DNA of 64,000 nucleotides, taken from contig NZ_SSBL01000028.1 in assembly GCF_004795105.1 (NCBI RefSeq), positions 19,692 to 83,691 on the forward strand, read 5' to 3'. The stretch comes from Streptomyces sp. A0642. Its GTDB lineage: Bacteria; Actinomycetota; Actinomycetes; Streptomycetales; Streptomycetaceae. The translations under genes and the position numbers were made by a program. A model generated the notes under the pieces. The model had not been told where the DNA came from, searched no databases, and saw only the letters and a program-made list of their open reading frames with translations. Shown here piece by piece: positions 54,460 through 63,898 of this stretch. Numbering within the stretch: position 1 is the stretch's first letter; each line of letters opens with the position of its first letter.

Positions 54460-55605
54460 TTAGCTAATCGTTATCTGCGATGACCTGGCACACAGCTCTG
54501 CCAGTCCGACCCCTGTGACCGGGGAGATTACGCCCTCCTCCGTGACGATCGCCGTGACCAGCTCCGGCGGCGTGATGTCGAACGCGGGGTTGTACGCCGG
54601 GGTTCCCACCGGTGCCACGGGCACTCCGCCCGCAGCCCTCCCCTCAGCCCCCGGCTGAGGCGATGTGACCTCAGTCACCTCCCAGGCCGGACGCTGCTCC
54701 ACCGTGATGGACGCGCCGTCCGCGGTGTGCAGATCCACGGTCGTCGTGGGTGCCACCACGATGAACGGTACGTGGTGATACTTCGCGAGGACCGCGAGCG
54801 GATAGCTCCCCACCTTGTTGGCCACCGATCCGTCCGCGGCGATGCGGTCGGCCCCGATGAGCACGGCGTCCACCTCCCCGGCGGCGAACAGCGACCCCGC
54901 GGCGTTGTCCGTGAGCAGGCTGTAGGGCATGCCGTGGCGCGCCGCCTCGTACGCCGTCAAGCGGGAGCCCTGCAGCAGCGGACGGGTCTCGTCCACCCAC
55001 AGCCGCGTGAGCCGGCCCTCCCTGTGCGCACCGAGCGCCACCGCGAACGCCGTCCCCTCGCCCCCCGAGACGAGCGATCCGGTATTGCAGTGGGTCAGCA
55101 GCCGGTGGGTGCCCCCGGGCACCAGCTCGTCCAGGAGGGCGAGCCCGAACCGGGCCATGGCCGCGCTGGCCGCGGCATCCTCCCGGTGCAGCGCCCGGGC
55201 CTCGTCCAGCGCCACCGCCGCCGCGCGTTCCGGACCGGCTCCCTGGTCGACGGCCCCCCAGTACGCCCCGGCGGCACGCCGCACGCCGTACCCGAGATTC
55301 ACCGCGGTGGGCCGCGCCTGTTCCAGCAGGCCCGCGGCCTCCGCGACGTCAAAGCCCCGCGCGGCGGCCAGGGCCACCCCGTAGGCCCCTGCGATGCCCA
55401 GCAGCGGTGCTCCGCGTACCGCCAGGGTCCGGATCGCCTCGACCAGCGCGGGAACGTCGGTACACGCCAGCTCCGCCTCCTCCCCCGGCAGCCTCGTCTG
55501 GTCGAGAAGCACCAGCACCGGGCCTTCCGGGGGCTCGTCCCAGCGAAGTACGGGAAGCGCGGCGGGCTCGCTGCCCACCGGCGATTGCGCGTCATGATCA
55601 GCCAT
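54460..55605 (-). CDS. mtnA: S-methyl-5-thioribose-1-phosphate isomerase
   Basis: 381 residues from the ATG at 55603-55605 (MADHDAQSP). eIF2B-like fold with AIRTLAVRGAPLLGIAGAYG, the catalytic Cys in LTHCNTGSLVSGG and Asp in LIGADRIAADGSVANKVG. It isomerises methylthioribose-1-phosphate to the ribulose form in methionine salvage. A Gly/Ala insert (PQPGAEGRAAGGVPVAP) precedes the conserved end. It directly precedes mtrA; no other salvage gene is present. Confidence 0.94.
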   Translation of the reverse strand: MADHDAQSPVGSEPAALPVLRWDEPPEGPVLVLLDQTRLPGEEAELACTDVPALVEAIRTLAVRGAPLLGIAGAYGVALAAARGFDVAEAAGLLEQARPTAVNLGYGVRRAAGAYWGAVDQGAGPERAAAVALDEARALHREDAAASAAMARFGLALLDELVPGGTHRLLTHCNTGSLVSGGEGTAFAVALGAHREGRLTRLWVDETRPLLQGSRLTAYEAARHGMPYSLLTDNAAGSLFAAGEVDAVLIGADRIAADGSVANKVGSYPLAVLAKYHHVPFIVVAPTTTVDLHTADGASITVEQRPAWEVTEVTSPQPGAEGRAAGGVPVAPVGTPAYNPAFDITPPELVTAIVTEEGVISPVTGVGLAELCARSSQITIS

Positions 55606-55745
55606 CCGTCCAGTCTGCCCCGTGGGGCGCCCGAGCACGAAGGAACGAAGGAGATACAGGGCCAGGCCCGGACGGCTTCGGCGCGTGGCACGATGGCTGC
55701 CAACCTGACGCCCCGATGAGCGGACAGGACCGTGAAGGAGCGCGA

Positions 55746-56951
55746 ATGAACGACACTCCGGGCTGGGCCTCGCCCGGATCTGCCCCCTCCGACGACCAGG
55801 AGGCAGGCGTCCCCCGGCCTTCCGAGCCCGTCGACGGCAGCGGACCCGCGGGGAACTGGTCTTCCACCCAGCCCCCCGCAGGGCAGTGGTCCCCACCGAG
55901 CAGTTCCGCACCCCGTCCCGGCACGCCGCCGCCCTACCCCGGCTGGGGCGTTCCCCCCCAGGGACCCGGCTGGGGGCGCCCACCCGCGGCCGCCAAGCCC
56001 GGCGTCATCCCCCTGCGACCGCTGGGTGTCGGCGAGATCCTGGACGGTGCCGTCTCCACCATGCGCGCGCACTGGCGCACGGTCCTCGGCATCACTCTCA
56101 CCGTCTCCGTGATCGCCCAGACCGCGAACCTGCTGGTGCAGAAGTACCTTCTGCCGGAGTCCCCGTCGATCGACCGGAACGCCACCGGTTCGGAGGCACT
56201 GCGTCAGGCCGCCGACTCGCTCCGCTCCGACCTGCTCAACGCCGCCCCGCCGCTGCTCATCTCGATGCTCGCGACGATATTCACCACCGCGGTGCTCACC
56301 GTGGTGATCAGCCGCTCGGTGCTGGGCCGCCCCGTCACGCTCTCCGACGCCTGGGCCGAAGCCCGCCCCCGGCTGCTGCCGCTCCTGGGCCTGACCTCTC
56401 TGCTCGCTCTCATGGCCGCGGCCATCATGACCGCGGGCATCCTTCCGGGCTTCCTGATCGGCGACACGGCAGGCGTCGGCCTCGCCTTCCTCGGACTGCT
56501 GGCCGCCGGCGTCGTGTTCCTCTGGCTCCTGGTCCGTTTCTGCCTCGCCTCCCCGGCGCTGATGCTGGAACGGCAGTCGATCACCGCTTCGATGCGGCGC
56601 TCGGCCAAACTGGTTCGCGGCGCCTGGTGGCGGACCTTCGGCATCCTCGCGCTCACCTGGCTGCTGACGCTCATCGTGACGCTCGTGATCGGCGTGCCCT
56701 TCGGCCTCATCGCGCTCGCCGTGGACGACGGAGGCCTGAGTGCCTTCCTCACCGGCGAGGCCACGGACTTCGGCTGGCCGTTCCTGATCGTCTCCGCCAT
56801 CGGCGACGTGGTCATCGCGACGATCACCTATCCGCTGTCCGCCGGTGTCATGGCCCTCCTCTACGTGGATCAGCGCATCCGGCGCGAAGCGCTCGACCTC
56901 GACCTCGCCAGGGCAGCCGGTCTCACCGGCTACGACGACAACAGGAGCTGA
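55746..56951 (+). CDS. Polytopic membrane protein (GlpQ-membrane-domain type), first of the MoxR operon
   Basis: 401 residues from the ATG at 55746 (GAAGGAG upstream). About 85 residues are Pro/Gly/Ser-rich and cytoplasmic, then PLGVGEILDGAVSTMRAHWRTVLGI starts six or so membrane helices of the type annotated as glycerophosphoryl diester phosphodiesterase membrane domain. No catalytic domain is present. It is divergent from mtnA and 4 nt ahead of the DUF4129 gene, so it opens a five-gene operon. Function unknown. Confidence 0.75.
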   Translation: MNDTPGWASPGSAPSDDQEAGVPRPSEPVDGSGPAGNWSSTQPPAGQWSPPSSSAPRPGTPPPYPGWGVPPQGPGWGRPPAAAKPGVIPLRPLGVGEILDGAVSTMRAHWRTVLGITLTVSVIAQTANLLVQKYLLPESPSIDRNATGSEALRQAADSLRSDLLNAAPPLLISMLATIFTTAVLTVVISRSVLGRPVTLSDAWAEARPRLLPLLGLTSLLALMAAAIMTAGILPGFLIGDTAGVGLAFLGLLAAGVVFLWLLVRFCLASPALMLERQSITASMRRSAKLVRGAWWRTFGILALTWLLTLIVTLVIGVPFGLIALAVDDGGLSAFLTGEATDFGWPFLIVSAIGDVVIATITYPLSAGVMALLYVDQRIRREALDLDLARAAGLTGYDDNRS

Positions 56952-56955
56952 CGCT

Positions 56956-57642
56956 GTGTCGGGGGCGGGTGGCACAGCAGCAGAACTACTGATCCGGGCA
57001 AGCGGCGACATACCCGTGGACACCCCGCGGGTACCCGCCCGCGAAGCCGCACGGCACGAACTGTCCAAGCCGATGTACCACGAGAACGATCCGAACCCGC
57101 TCCAGCGTGCCCTGGACCATCTGTGGGACTGGATCGGCGGCCTCCTCTCGAGCGCCTCGGGTGCCGCCCCCGGCGGACCCGTGGGCCTGGTCCTGCTGGT
57201 CGTGGTCGTCATCGCTCTGATCGCCGCCCTCCTGTGGCGCCTGGGCACGCCGCAACGCTCCCTGAGAGCGGCGGACGCCCTCTTCGAAAGCGGCCCCCTC
57301 GGCGCAGCCGAACACCGTGCCGCAGCGGAAGCCCACGCCGCGGCCGGCCACTGGAGCCTGGCGGTCCAGGAGCGGATGCGCGCCCTCGTCCGCTCCCTGG
57401 AGCAACGTGCCCTGCTCGACGCCCGCCCCGGACGCACCGCCGATGAGGCCGCCACGGAAGCGGGCCGCACCCTGCCCGAACACGCCACCCGTCTCCGGGC
57501 GGCGGCCCGGGCGTTCGACGACGTCACATACGGCGGCCGCTCAGCCGACGAGCAGACGTATCTGACCCTGCTCGCCCTGGACCTCGACCTGGAGTCCGCA
57601 ACACCGCAACTGTCCGGCGCCGTAGCGGGAGCCGCCGAATGA
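56956..57642 (+). CDS. DUF4129 domain membrane protein
   Basis: 228 residues from the GTG at 56956, with AGGAGC eight nt upstream. One membrane segment near 75-97, then a cytoplasmic DUF4129 helical domain (LGAAEHRAAAEAHAAAGHWSLAVQERMRALVRSLEQRALLDARPGRTADEAA). DUF4129 commonly accompanies MoxR/DUF58/transglutaminase clusters. Its stop overlaps the next start by four nt, showing coupling. Confidence 0.88.
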   Translation: MSGAGGTAAELLIRASGDIPVDTPRVPAREAARHELSKPMYHENDPNPLQRALDHLWDWIGGLLSSASGAAPGGPVGLVLLVVVVIALIAALLWRLGTPQRSLRAADALFESGPLGAAEHRAAAEAHAAAGHWSLAVQERMRALVRSLEQRALLDARPGRTADEAATEAGRTLPEHATRLRAAARAFDDVTYGGRSADEQTYLTLLALDLDLESATPQLSGAVAGAAE

Positions 57643-58916
57643 ACGCGGCCACGAGATCCTCCGCCCCCGCCACTCCCGCTTCCCTCACTCCGACGGCGCC
57701 CGCCACCCCCTCCACGTCCGCGTCCCTCACTCCGCGTCAGTGGTGGACGCGCAGCCGCGGACTGCTGCTCGCTCTCCTCTTGCTCGTCACCGCAGCCATC
57801 GCCCTCGCGGCCACCCGCTCCGCAGACCAGCACGGCCGGCTCGATCCCCGCTCCGCAGACCGTTTCGGCAGCAGGGCCGTTGCCGAGCTCCTCAAGGACC
57901 GCGGCGTCTCCGTCCGCGTCGTCACCACCCTGCGGGCCGCCATGTCCGCAGCAGGCTCCGACACCACGCTGCTCGTCACCGCCCCCAATCTTCTGACGCC
58001 CTCGCAGCAGAGCGTTCTGCACGCGGCGACCACCGACACGGGCGGCCGGACCGTGCTCCTCGCCGCGGGCCCGCCCTCCGTGGGCGCACTGGTCCCCGGT
58101 GTCCGCGCACGCTCCTCCGTCCCCGTCTCCACGCGTGCCCCCCAGTGCTCCCTCCCCGCCGCAGGCCAGGCCGGCGAGGCGGAGACAGGAGGCTTCGTCT
58201 ACGCGGCGGAAGGTCTCGACACCCTCGGCTGCTACCCGGCCGGCGGCCTTCCCTCGTTGCTGACGCTGAAGCAGCCGACAGCGGGCGACACCGTCCTGCT
58301 CGGATCCGCCGACCTCCTCTACAACGACCGTCTGGACCACGAGGGCAATGCCGCCCTCGCGCTTCAACTCCTCGGCTCCCGCCCCCATCTGGTCTGGTAC
58401 CTCCCCTCACTCAGTGACCCCTCCGCCGCGGGCGGCAGCGGAGACCAGGACCACAGCACGGACGGCGACAGCACGGACGGCGACAGCAGCTTCGCCGACC
58501 TGATCCCCTCGGGCTGGCTCTGGGGAACCCTTCAGCTCGCCCTCGCCGCCGTCCTCGCTGCCGTCTGGCGGGCGCGGCGCCTGGGCCCCGTGGTCGCCGA
58601 ACGCCTGCCCGTGGCCATTCGCGCCTCGGAATCCACCGAGGGCCGTGCTCGCCTCCAGCGCAAGGCCAACGCCCACGACCGGGCCGCCGCCTCACTGCGC
58701 CACGCCACGCGTACCCGCATCGCCCCCCTCCTCGGCGTCTCCCCACGCGACGCCCACTCCCCCGCGATCCTTCTCCCCGCGGTATCGGTGCGCCGCAGCG
58801 CTGACGAGCCCGGCCTCCATGAACTGCTCTTCGGCTCGGTCCCTTCCGACGACGCCGCTCTCGTACTGCTGGCAGACCAACTCGACACCCTCGAAAGAGA
58901 GGTCCGTACCTCATGA
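57639..58916 (+). CDS. DUF4350 domain membrane protein
   Basis: 425 residues; ATG overlaps the previous TGA. A Thr/Pro/Ser-rich cytoplasmic start, membrane segment near 42-60, an external DUF4350 domain (RLDPRSADRFGSRAVAELLKDRGVSVRVV, similar to a Rossmann/GATase-like fold) and a second membrane segment near 290-308 with a cytoplasmic tail. An acidic repeat HSTDGDSTDGDSS sits before the second segment. Stop overlaps the MoxR start by four nt. Confidence 0.87.
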   Translation: MNAATRSSAPATPASLTPTAPATPSTSASLTPRQWWTRSRGLLLALLLLVTAAIALAATRSADQHGRLDPRSADRFGSRAVAELLKDRGVSVRVVTTLRAAMSAAGSDTTLLVTAPNLLTPSQQSVLHAATTDTGGRTVLLAAGPPSVGALVPGVRARSSVPVSTRAPQCSLPAAGQAGEAETGGFVYAAEGLDTLGCYPAGGLPSLLTLKQPTAGDTVLLGSADLLYNDRLDHEGNAALALQLLGSRPHLVWYLPSLSDPSAAGGSGDQDHSTDGDSTDGDSSFADLIPSGWLWGTLQLALAAVLAAVWRARRLGPVVAERLPVAIRASESTEGRARLQRKANAHDRAAASLRHATRTRIAPLLGVSPRDAHSPAILLPAVSVRRSADEPGLHELLFGSVPSDDAALVLLADQLDTLEREVRTS

Positions 58917-59914
58917 GCGCCCCGCCCCCCATCTCCGCCGGGACGACCGGGACCGTCACCGGCGACGCCGCCGCCCGCGCCTCCCTGGAAGCGCTGCGCT
59001 CCGAGATCGCGAAGGCCGTGGTCGGCCAGGACCCGGCGGTCACCGGTCTCGTCGTCGCGCTGCTCTGCCGAGGCCATGTCCTGCTCGAAGGCGTCCCCGG
59101 CGTGGCCAAGACCCTCTTGGTCAGAGCCCTGGCCGCGTCCCTCGAACTCGACACCAAGCGAGTCCAGTTCACCCCCGACCTGATGCCGAGCGACGTCACC
59201 GGGTCACTGGTCTACGACGCCCGTACCGCCGAGTTCTCCTTCCAGCCGGGGCCGGTGTTCACCAACCTCCTGCTCGCCGACGAGATCAACCGGACTCCCC
59301 CCAAGACCCAGTCCTCCCTTCTGGAAGCGATGGAGGAACGCCAGGTCACCGTGGACGGAATCCCTCGTCCCCTCCCGGACCCCTTCCTGGTGGCAGCCAC
59401 CCAGAACCCCGTGGAATACGAGGGCACCTATCCCCTCCCCGAGGCCCAGTTGGACCGGTTTCTCCTCAAACTGACGGTCCCTCTGCCGTCCCGCGACGAC
59501 GAGATCGACGTCCTCACCCGCCACGCCGACGGCTTCAACCCCCGCGACCTGCGGGCGGCGGGCATACGCCCGGTCGCCGGGCCGGCCGATCTGGAGGCCG
59601 CTCGCTCCGCTGTCGCCAGGACCACCGTCTCTCCCGAGATCGCCGGCTATGTCGTGGATATCTGTCGTGCCACGCGTGAATCCCCCTCGCTCTCCCTGGG
59701 TGTCTCACCCCGAGGCGCCACTGCTCTGCTCTCCACTGCCCGAGCCTGGGCCTGGCTCACCGGCCGCGACTACGTCACCCCCGACGACGTGAAAGCCCTC
59801 GCGCTCCCCACGCTCCGGCACCGCATACAACTGCGGCCCGAAGCGGAGATGGAGGGAGTCACGCCGGACTCCGTCATCACCGCTGTCCTCGCCCACGTCC
59901 CCGTACCCCGTTGA
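58913..59914 (+). CDS. MoxR-family AAA+ ATPase
   Basis: 333 residues. Walker A GVPGVAKT at 60-67, Walker B LLLADEINRTPPKTQ near 119-134, sensor ATQNPVEYEGTYPLPEAQLDRF and arginine-finger region, then the MoxR C-terminal lid. MoxR ATPases act as chaperones that assemble or activate partner complexes, often with VWA or DUF58 proteins, as here. The gene overlaps DUF4350 by four nt and precedes DUF58 by eight. Confidence 0.95.
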   Translation: MSAPPPISAGTTGTVTGDAAARASLEALRSEIAKAVVGQDPAVTGLVVALLCRGHVLLEGVPGVAKTLLVRALAASLELDTKRVQFTPDLMPSDVTGSLVYDARTAEFSFQPGPVFTNLLLADEINRTPPKTQSSLLEAMEERQVTVDGIPRPLPDPFLVAATQNPVEYEGTYPLPEAQLDRFLLKLTVPLPSRDDEIDVLTRHADGFNPRDLRAAGIRPVAGPADLEAARSAVARTTVSPEIAGYVVDICRATRESPSLSLGVSPRGATALLSTARAWAWLTGRDYVTPDDVKALALPTLRHRIQLRPEAEMEGVTPDSVITAVLAHVPVPR

Positions 59915-59922
59915 GGCGGTGA

Positions 59923-61236
59923 ATGGTGGCCCTTACCGGACGAACCGCTCTGCTCGCCGCTCTAGGGTCACTCCCTGTAGGCATTCTGGCCCCGAGCTGG
60001 ACGGGTATGCTCGCGGTCAATGCCCCGCTCTCTCTAGCAATTCTGTGGGACTACGCCCTGGCAGCGCCAGTGCGCCCGCTCCGTTTCACCCGATCCGGTG
60101 ATACAACCGTTCGACTCGGTGACAGCGCCGAAGTGCAACTCACCGTAGTCAACCCTTCGCGCCGCCGCCTTCGAGCACACCTGCGCGACGCATGGCCTCC
60201 CAGCAGCTGGTTCCCGGGCACGGATCAGGCGGCGTCCCGCCACACACTGGACGTCCCGCCCGGCGAGCGCCGCCGTGTCACCACGGTTCTGCGCCCCACC
60301 CGCCGCGGCGACCGCCGAGCCGAGCAGATCACGGTCCGCTCCTACGGTCCGCTCGGACTCGCGGCCCGCCAGGGCAGTCACCGCGTCCCTTGGACGGTCC
60401 GTGTCCTGCCGCCCTTCACGAGCCGCAAACACCTGCCGTCCCGCCTTGCCCGGCTGCGCGAACTCGACGGCCGCACCAGTCTCCTCACCCGGGGGGAGGG
60501 CACGGAATTCGACAGTCTGCGCGACTACGTGCCAGGCGACGACACCCGGTCGATCGACTGGCGGGCCACCGCCCGCCGGTCGGCGGTCGCCGTACGCACC
60601 TGGCGTCCCGAGCGAGACCGGCACATCCTGATCGTCCTCGACACCGGCCGCACGTCGGCGGGCCGCGTCGGCGACGTGCCCCGCCTCGACGCGTCGATGG
60701 ACGCCGCCCTGCTCCTCACCGCGCTGGCCACGCGTGCCGGCGACCGGGTGGACCTCCTCGCGTACGACCGCCGCGTACGGGCCCAGGTGCGGGGCCGGGC
60801 GGCAGGCGAAGTCCTGTCGGCCATGGTCGACGCTCTCGCCCCGCTGGAGCCGGAGCTCGTGGAAACCGATGCCCGCGGTCTGAGCGCCGCCGCGTTGACC
60901 AACGCTCCTCGACGCTCCTTGATCGTGCTGCTGACCAGTCTGGACGCGGCTCCCGTCGAAGAGGGCCTGCTGCCCGTGCTTCCCCGTCTCACCCAGCGCC
61001 ATACCGTGCTCCTGGCAGCTGTGCGTGACCCGCACATCGAGGCCATGGCCAGGGCGAGGGGCACCGTGGACGCGATTTACGAGGCCGCTGCGGGGGCCCG
61101 TGCCCAGGCAGACCGGGAACGTACTGCGGACCGACTTCGACGCCATGGCGTGGTCGTCGTGGACGCCACCCCGAACAATCTCGCGCCCTCTCTCGCCGAC
61201 GCCTACCTGGCGCTCAAGGCAGCCGGCAGGCTCTAG
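59923..61236 (+). CDS. DUF58 domain protein, VWA-like
   Basis: 437 residues from the ATG at 59923 (GAGGCGGTGA before it). Two membrane segments at the start (about 8-55), a beta-rich domain and the DUF58 hallmark GTEFDSLRDYVPGDDTRSIDWRATARR near 193-218, then a VWA-like fold beginning HILIVLDTGRTSAG. The MIDAS-like DTGRT differs from classical DxSxS. It is the likely client or partner of the MoxR ATPase encoded just upstream. Confidence 0.92.
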   Translation: MVALTGRTALLAALGSLPVGILAPSWTGMLAVNAPLSLAILWDYALAAPVRPLRFTRSGDTTVRLGDSAEVQLTVVNPSRRRLRAHLRDAWPPSSWFPGTDQAASRHTLDVPPGERRRVTTVLRPTRRGDRRAEQITVRSYGPLGLAARQGSHRVPWTVRVLPPFTSRKHLPSRLARLRELDGRTSLLTRGEGTEFDSLRDYVPGDDTRSIDWRATARRSAVAVRTWRPERDRHILIVLDTGRTSAGRVGDVPRLDASMDAALLLTALATRAGDRVDLLAYDRRVRAQVRGRAAGEVLSAMVDALAPLEPELVETDARGLSAAALTNAPRRSLIVLLTSLDAAPVEEGLLPVLPRLTQRHTVLLAAVRDPHIEAMARARGTVDAIYEAAAGARAQADRERTADRLRRHGVVVVDATPNNLAPSLADAYLALKAAGRL

Positions 61237-61287
61237 TGTCCACGGACCCACGGATCGGCCGCCCCAAGAGGGGCAGACGGCTCGGCG

Positions 61288-62529
61288 TCACGGGGTACTC
61301 AGAGCCGGGTCCTGCTCAGGGTGCGACGTGTGATCGCGCCGGGGAAGCAGGAACGGAGTGAACAGCATGAGAAGACCGGCGAGGGCGATCGCGGCGCGCG
61401 GCCCGGTGACGCCGGCCAGCAGGCCCCACAGTCCGGTCATGGCCGCGACGGTCACCTTGCTGGTGACCGACCACGCCGACAGAGTGCGGACGATCCGGTC
61501 GGTCGGGAGCTGCTCGAGCCGGTAGGTGGCGAAGACCGGGTTGAACACGCCCATACAGGTGATCAGCCCGAACTCGACCGAGATGACGAGCACGAGTCCG
61601 AAGACGCCGGGCCCGATGAAGGCCAGCCCGAGCGACCAGCACGCGCGCAGTGACCCGACGATGAGCAGAACCCTGTGTCGCCCGAACCGGGCGACCAGCC
61701 GGTGGGCCAGCCGCGAGCCGACGATGCCTCCGACGCACGGCAGACCGAAGGCGAGGCCGTACTGCCAGGGAGCGAATCCGAGGTCGCCGAGCATGAGAAC
61801 AGCAAGCAGCGGAGAGGTCGCCATGATCAGACCGCTGATCAGGACTGTGTTGAAGAACAGAGGACGCAGGGCCGGGTGGGTCAGGATGTACCGCCATCCT
61901 TCGACCACGTCGCGCCACCGGAGCCGCGACGAACCGGTGCGCACCGGACGCGGCTCGGTGCCGCCGATCGCACGGATCCCTGCGGCCGAGAGCAGATAAC
62001 TGACCGCGTCGGCCACCACCGTGGTCACCGGCCCGAAGAACCCGATAGCGGCCGTCCCGGCCGGCGGTCCGAGCACGGTGGCCGTCCAGGCCGTGGACTC
62101 GAACCGCCCGTTCGCGGCGAGCAGGTCCTCCGGCCGCACGAGCGCTTTCAGGTACGCGCCACTGGCGGCGTTGAAGGCGATGTCGGCCGCACCGACAAGG
62201 ACGGACACGATCAGGAGCTGAACGAAGCCGAGCAGACCGCATAGGTACGCGACGGGAACGCTCATCAGCGCTGCGAAGCGGGTCAGATCCATCGCCACCA
62301 TCACCGGTCGCTTACGGCGGAACTCCACCCACGGTCCCAGCGGTACGGCTATCGCGGCCCCCACCGCGAGCCCCGTGGCCGCCAGCACCGACACCTGGGC
62401 CGGCCCCGCGTGCAGCGCCAGGATCGCGATGAGAGCAAACGCGTCGAACGCCAGCCGCGTGCCGAACGTGCTGACCGCGTACGCCGCCCACAGCCACCCG
62501 AAAGACCGGCCCAGAGAGCTCCCCGCCAT
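61288..62529 (-). CDS. MFS efflux transporter
   Basis: 413 residues with twelve predicted membrane helices. Features: the N-terminal AYAVSTFGTRLAF, the loop FRRKRPVMVAMDLTRF (motif A-like) and RFGRHRVLLIVG between helices 8 and 9; closest in style to the EntS/macrolide-efflux (MFS_3) group. Probably exports a small molecule; which one is unknown. Divergent from the LysR regulator with an operator-like palindrome between them, so its expression is probably LysR-controlled. Confidence 0.9.
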   Translation of the reverse strand: MAGSSLGRSFGWLWAAYAVSTFGTRLAFDAFALIAILALHAGPAQVSVLAATGLAVGAAIAVPLGPWVEFRRKRPVMVAMDLTRFAALMSVPVAYLCGLLGFVQLLIVSVLVGAADIAFNAASGAYLKALVRPEDLLAANGRFESTAWTATVLGPPAGTAAIGFFGPVTTVVADAVSYLLSAAGIRAIGGTEPRPVRTGSSRLRWRDVVEGWRYILTHPALRPLFFNTVLISGLIMATSPLLAVLMLGDLGFAPWQYGLAFGLPCVGGIVGSRLAHRLVARFGRHRVLLIVGSLRACWSLGLAFIGPGVFGLVLVISVEFGLITCMGVFNPVFATYRLEQLPTDRIVRTLSAWSVTSKVTVAAMTGLWGLLAGVTGPRAAIALAGLLMLFTPFLLPRRDHTSHPEQDPALSTP

Positions 62530-62628
62530 GCCCAGCCCCTTGAGGTCTCACCGAACAAACAGACTTTGATCGGGGAAAGCTAATCGAGCGGGAGAACAGC
62601 AGGTCAAACAACGAATCCGGCGGCACTC

Positions 62629-62645
62629 CACAACATTCTGTTGTG
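62629..62645. promoter_or_regulatory. Operator-like palindrome between the MFS and LysR genes
   Basis: Perfect inverted repeat CACAACA-TTC-TGTTGTG, 17 nt before the lysR-type start and about 100 nt from the MFS start. LysR regulators bind such sites in divergent promoters; this one would also block the regulator's own promoter or RBS. Confidence 0.65.
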
Positions 62646-62662
62646 AACTACCGTGGACCAGC

Positions 62663-63628
62663 ATGGATCTCGAAGCCGTACGCACCTTCGTCGCCGTCGC
62701 CGACACGGGCCAGTTCCAAGAAGCCGCAGCCGAGCTCTCGATCACCCAGCAGGCCGTCTCCCGACGCATCTCCGTTTGGGAGAAGGACCTCGGCGTGCGG
62801 CTGTTCACCCGTACGCCGCGGGGTGCCGAGCTGACCATTGACGGCCAGGCGCTCCTGCCGCACGCGCGCGAGCTACTGCGTGTCGCCGAGCGTGCGGTGG
62901 CGTCCGTCCGTGCGGGCCGACGCCCGTTGCGCGTCGATGTGATCGCCTCGCGCAGCGCGCAGTCGGGCCTGATGCGCGGATTCCACCGCGCGCACCCAGA
63001 GGTCGAGCTGGACGTGCTGATGCTGTTCGAGATCGAGACGGCTGTCGCGGCCATCCGTTCCGGTGCGATCGACGTGTCCTTCCGTGCTGTCGCCGCGCCC
63101 GGACAGCCTCTTCCTGAAGACATCGTGTCCGTGCCGGTGCTCGACGAGCCGCTGCAACTCCTCGTCGGCCCGGCCCACGCGCTGGCGGGCGCCAAGTCGG
63201 TGACCCTCGCTCAGCTCGTCGGTCACCGGATCTGGATGCCCGGCATTGTGCCCGGTACCGAGTGGGGCGCGTATTACGACGCGCTCGTCGCCGAATTCGG
63301 TCTCAGCGTCGAGGCGACGGGCCCCAACTTCGGCTCCGATGCGCTGCTCGACACCATCGCGGACACGCCGGCCCTTGCCACCTTCATGGGTGAGCACAGC
63401 CGACTCATCTGGCCCGCCGGCCATGGGCTGCGGCGCATCCCGGTGACGGACCCCACGCCCGTGTACCCGCACTCGCTGATCTGGCGTCGGGACAACCCCC
63501 ACCCCGCCCTCGCTGCTCTCCGCGAGTATCTCGGCGCACAACCCAGTCGACCCGAGGGCGACACGTGGAAGCCCGCATGGGCAGCCCAGGGGTCGGATCG
63601 GCGTCGAACCGGTGGGGCACGGGCATAA
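62663..63628 (+). CDS. LysR-family transcriptional regulator
   Basis: 321 residues. N-terminal winged helix (MDLEAVRTFVAVADTGQFQEAAAELSITQQAVSRRISVWEKDLGVRLFTRTPRGAELT, residues 1-58) and a periplasmic-binding-like effector domain (about 90-300). A Trp/Arg-rich tail ends the protein. It probably regulates the divergent MFS gene through the palindrome just upstream. Effector unknown. It converges on the rRNA operon terminator. Confidence 0.93.
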   Translation: MDLEAVRTFVAVADTGQFQEAAAELSITQQAVSRRISVWEKDLGVRLFTRTPRGAELTIDGQALLPHARELLRVAERAVASVRAGRRPLRVDVIASRSAQSGLMRGFHRAHPEVELDVLMLFEIETAVAAIRSGAIDVSFRAVAAPGQPLPEDIVSVPVLDEPLQLLVGPAHALAGAKSVTLAQLVGHRIWMPGIVPGTEWGAYYDALVAEFGLSVEATGPNFGSDALLDTIADTPALATFMGEHSRLIWPAGHGLRRIPVTDPTPVYPHSLIWRRDNPHPALAALREYLGAQPSRPEGDTWKPAWAAQGSDRRRTGGARA

Positions 63629-63656
63629 CTGATCGCTTCTGGTCCGGAACGCAGAA

Positions 63657-63685
63657 AAGCCCCGTGCCACAAGGGCACGGGGCTT
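63657..63685 (-). terminator. rRNA operon terminator
   Basis: A 12-bp stem AAGCCCCGTGCC (63657-63668) with GGCACGGGGCTT (63674-63685), followed on the minus strand by TTTTC. Lies 15 nt past the 5S rRNA 3' end. Confidence 0.9.
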
Positions 63686-63699
63686 AACTATCAAAAGGA

Positions 63700-63818
63700 G
63701 TTCGGCGGCGTCCTACTCTCCCACAGGGTCCCCCCTGCAGTACCATCGGCGCTGAAAGGCTTAGCTTCCGGGTTCGGAATGTAACCGGGCGTTTCCCTAA
63801 CGCAATGACCACCGAAAC
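63700..63818 (-). rRNA. rrf: 5S ribosomal RNA
   Basis: Minus strand from GTTTCGGTGGTCATTGCGTT (63818) through ACGCCCGGTTACATTCCGAACCCGG to GTAGGACGCCGCCGAACT. Length about 118 nt, ends pair. Last gene of the rRNA operon. Confidence 0.95.
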
Positions 63819-63898
63819 ACTATGAAATTAACCAACACCGGAACAAAACACGGCCGTTCGTTATTTCAGAACTAACACAGTGGACGCGAGCAACTGAG

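Noticed and set aside
63819..63898. A tRNA in the 23S-5S spacer
   Set aside because: The 80-bp spacer shows no cloverleaf or T-loop sequence.
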